Shown piece after piece: positions 62,919 through 64,000 of a stretch of DNA of 64,000 bases; position 1 is the first letter of the stretch, and each line of letters opens with the position of its first letter. The translations under genes and the position numbers were made by a program. The stretch covers positions 1-64,000 of the forward strand of contig DOLC01000002.1 in assembly GCA_003509545.1 (NCBI GenBank). Reading direction: 5' to 3'. A model generated the notes under the pieces. It did no database searches. It was not told the origin of the DNA and saw only the letters and a list, made by a program, of their open reading frames with translations. This DNA comes from Peptococcaceae bacterium. Its GTDB lineage: Bacteria; Bacillota; DSM-521; Neomoorellales; Neomoorellaceae.

Positions 62919-63662
62919 CTATATGGTAAGCCCGCCATCCACCACAATAACCTGCCCGGTGATATAGCGGGCAGCAGGCGAAGCCAAAAAGACCACCACC
63001 TCCGCTACTTCCTCAGGGGAGCCGGGCCTGCCCAGGGGAATCCTCTCCAGGAAGGACCGGCGGCTTTCCTCCGGGAGCCCGCCGGTCATGTCGGTGCTGA
63101 TGAAGCCGGGGGCCACGGCGTTGACAAGAATGCCGCGGGAAGCCACCTCTTTGGCCAGGGACTTGGTCAGGCCTATAATTCCGGCCTTGGCCGCCGCGTA
63201 GTTGGCCTGCCCCGCGTTCCCCGTCAAACCCACCACTGAAGTAATATTAATAATACGGCCCGCCTTCTGCCGCAGCATAGGTCTCAAGGCCGCCTGACAG
63301 CAAAAGAACACCCCCGTCAAATTGGTATGCAGGACGGCTTCCCACTCTTCCTCCTTCATACGCAGGGAAACATTATCCCGGGTAATACCCGCATTGTTTA
63401 CGAGAACGTCCAGCCGTCCAAAGGCTTCAAGGGTTCCCTCTACTAAAGCCCGGGCTGTTTCCGGGCGGGATACATCCCCCTGCCAGGCCAGGGCCTCGCC
63501 GCCCTGTTCCCGCACGAGGTCCACCACCTCGCGAGCCTCCCTTTCGCGGCTTAAGTAGTTCACCACCACCTTAGCTCCGGCCCTGGATAGCGCCAGAGCC
63601 GTAGCCCGCCCTATACCCCGCGAGCCCCCCGTCACCACGGCCACCTGTCCCGCCAACTCCAT
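62919..63662 (-). CDS. fabG: 3-oxoacyl-ACP reductase
   Basis: 247 residues, a short-chain dehydrogenase with [20 protein letters not shown] (NADPH loop), [10 protein letters not shown] and the catalytic Tyr-Lys in [10 protein letters not shown]. It reduces 3-oxoacyl-ACP in fatty-acid elongation. It begins one base after the fabD stop. Confidence 0.97.
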   Translation of the reverse strand: MELAGQVAVVTGGSRGIGRATALALSRAGAKVVVNYLSREREAREVVDLVREQGGEALAWQGDVSRPETARALVEGTLEAFGRLDVLVNNAGITRDNVSLRMKEEEWEAVLHTNLTGVFFCCQAALRPMLRQKAGRIINITSVVGLTGNAGQANYAAAKAGIIGLTKSLAKEVASRGILVNAVAPGFISTDMTGGLPEESRRSFLERIPLGRPGSPEEVAEVVVFLASPAARYITGQVIVVDGGLTI

Positions 63663-63663
63663 T

Positions 63664-64000
63664 TTACATGCCCTCCCGTAAAAGCGCCAGGGTCTTGTTG
63701 AGGGTATCGGGATCTTCCACCCGCGTTACCGTAACCTGGGGAGCAATCCGGCGGATGAGGCCGCTCAAAACGCTGCCGGGACCCACTTCCACAAAAAACC
63801 CGTAGCCGTCCTGGACCAGCCTCTCTATAGTTTCTTCCCAGCGTACGGGCCGCGCCACCTGCTCCACCAGGCCGGTAGGTATCTCCCCCGCGCCCTTAAT
63901 ATAATCCGCGCTCACATTGGCCACAACCGGGATCCGGGGATCGGCCACCTCCACCTCGCACAACACGCCTTTCAGGCCCTCGGCCGCCGGCTCCATGAGG
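63664..64000 (-). CDS. fabD: malonyl-CoA:ACP transacylase, C-terminal part
   Basis: Only the last 112 or so codons lie in the window; the gene continues past the right edge. [19 protein letters not shown] sequence (here [19 protein letters not shown]) and [16 protein letters not shown] are FabD hallmarks. The first visible methionine (codon at 63994-63996) is internal, from the conserved LM pair after the active-site histidine segment, and is not the start. Confidence 0.92.
   Translation of the reverse strand, partial: LMEPAAEGLKGVLCEVEVADPRIPVVANVSADYIKGAGEIPTGLVEQVARPVRWEETIERLVQDGYGFFVEVGPGSVLSGLIRRIAPQVTVTRVEDPDTLNKTLALLREGM

Noticed and set aside
1..64000. tRNA, rRNA, CRISPR arrays, insertion sequences, prophage or integrase genes
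   Set aside because: None could be recognised by eye. The repeats found have too few copies and no regular short spacers, and no transposase is encoded.
1..64000. Numerous antisense open frames over 60 codons
   Set aside because: They overlie well-supported genes, have GC-skewed composition (Arg, Pro, Gly-rich) and lack ribosome-binding sites and family motifs, as expected of shadows in a GC-rich genome.

Overview
The window looks like a chromosomal segment of an endospore-forming, anaerobic, moderately GC-rich Clostridia-class Firmicute. The gene orders rnc-smc-ftsY and ylxM-ffh-rpsP-khpA-rimM-trmD-rplS-lepB-ylqF-rnhB are typical of Firmicutes, spoVS points to sporulation, and an 11-subunit complex I without NuoEFG plus a relic of a tungsten aldehyde oxidoreductase fit anaerobes of the Moorella/Thermanaeromonas kind. 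That genus-level placement is an impression, not something the sequence proves. GTG, TTG and possibly CTG or ATA starts with strong Shine-Dalgarno sequences are common.

Layout. 1-6000: a dispersed repeat, dedA, then a cobalamin-riboswitch-controlled corrinoid uptake operon (btuF-btuC-btuD plus a COG2102 ATP-dependent amidating enzyme), reading leftward. 6000-8900: a decaying stretch with a broken MFS transporter, an intact radical SAM protein, an aldehyde:ferredoxin oxidoreductase relic and a GntR/UTRA regulator. 8900-18100: an L,D-transpeptidase, a lipoprotein, and an osmotic/potassium block (BusR-like GntR-RCK_C regulator, OpuC-type compatible-solute transporter with a circularly permuted binding protein, TrkH, TrkA). 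18300-31500: an FMN-dependent hydroxyacid oxidase-like enzyme, a TRAP transporter, a split molybdenum hydroxylase, a DUF6282 amidohydrolase-like protein, a PreA-like iron-sulfur flavoprotein, an Asp/Glu racemase-family enzyme and a PucR regulator. This reads as a catabolic locus for an imported N-heterocyclic acid. 31500-36400: a phosphoesterase, an NAD-type isocitrate dehydrogenase, and a HyuA-like protein translationally coupled to a histone-deacetylase-fold amidohydrolase with a zinc ribbon. 36600-46700: yraN and the nuoABCDHIJKLMN operon. 46700-64000: housekeeping genes for RNA processing, translation, secretion, chromosome condensation and fatty-acid synthesis, all reading leftward and ending in a partial fabD at the right edge.

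Points most worth a second look are: the putative N-heterocycle pathway and its molybdenum hydroxylase split by an in-frame UAG; an inverted repeat covering the opuC promoter near a BusR-like regulator; the permuted OpuC binding protein; two families of structured dispersed repeats (one about 150 nt, at the left edge and as a mosaic near 48.2-48.7 kb; one of exactly 89 nt at 46.7 and 55.5 kb); and the HyuA/deacetylase-fold pair. All work was by eye from the sequence. No database search was run, and identities are estimates.
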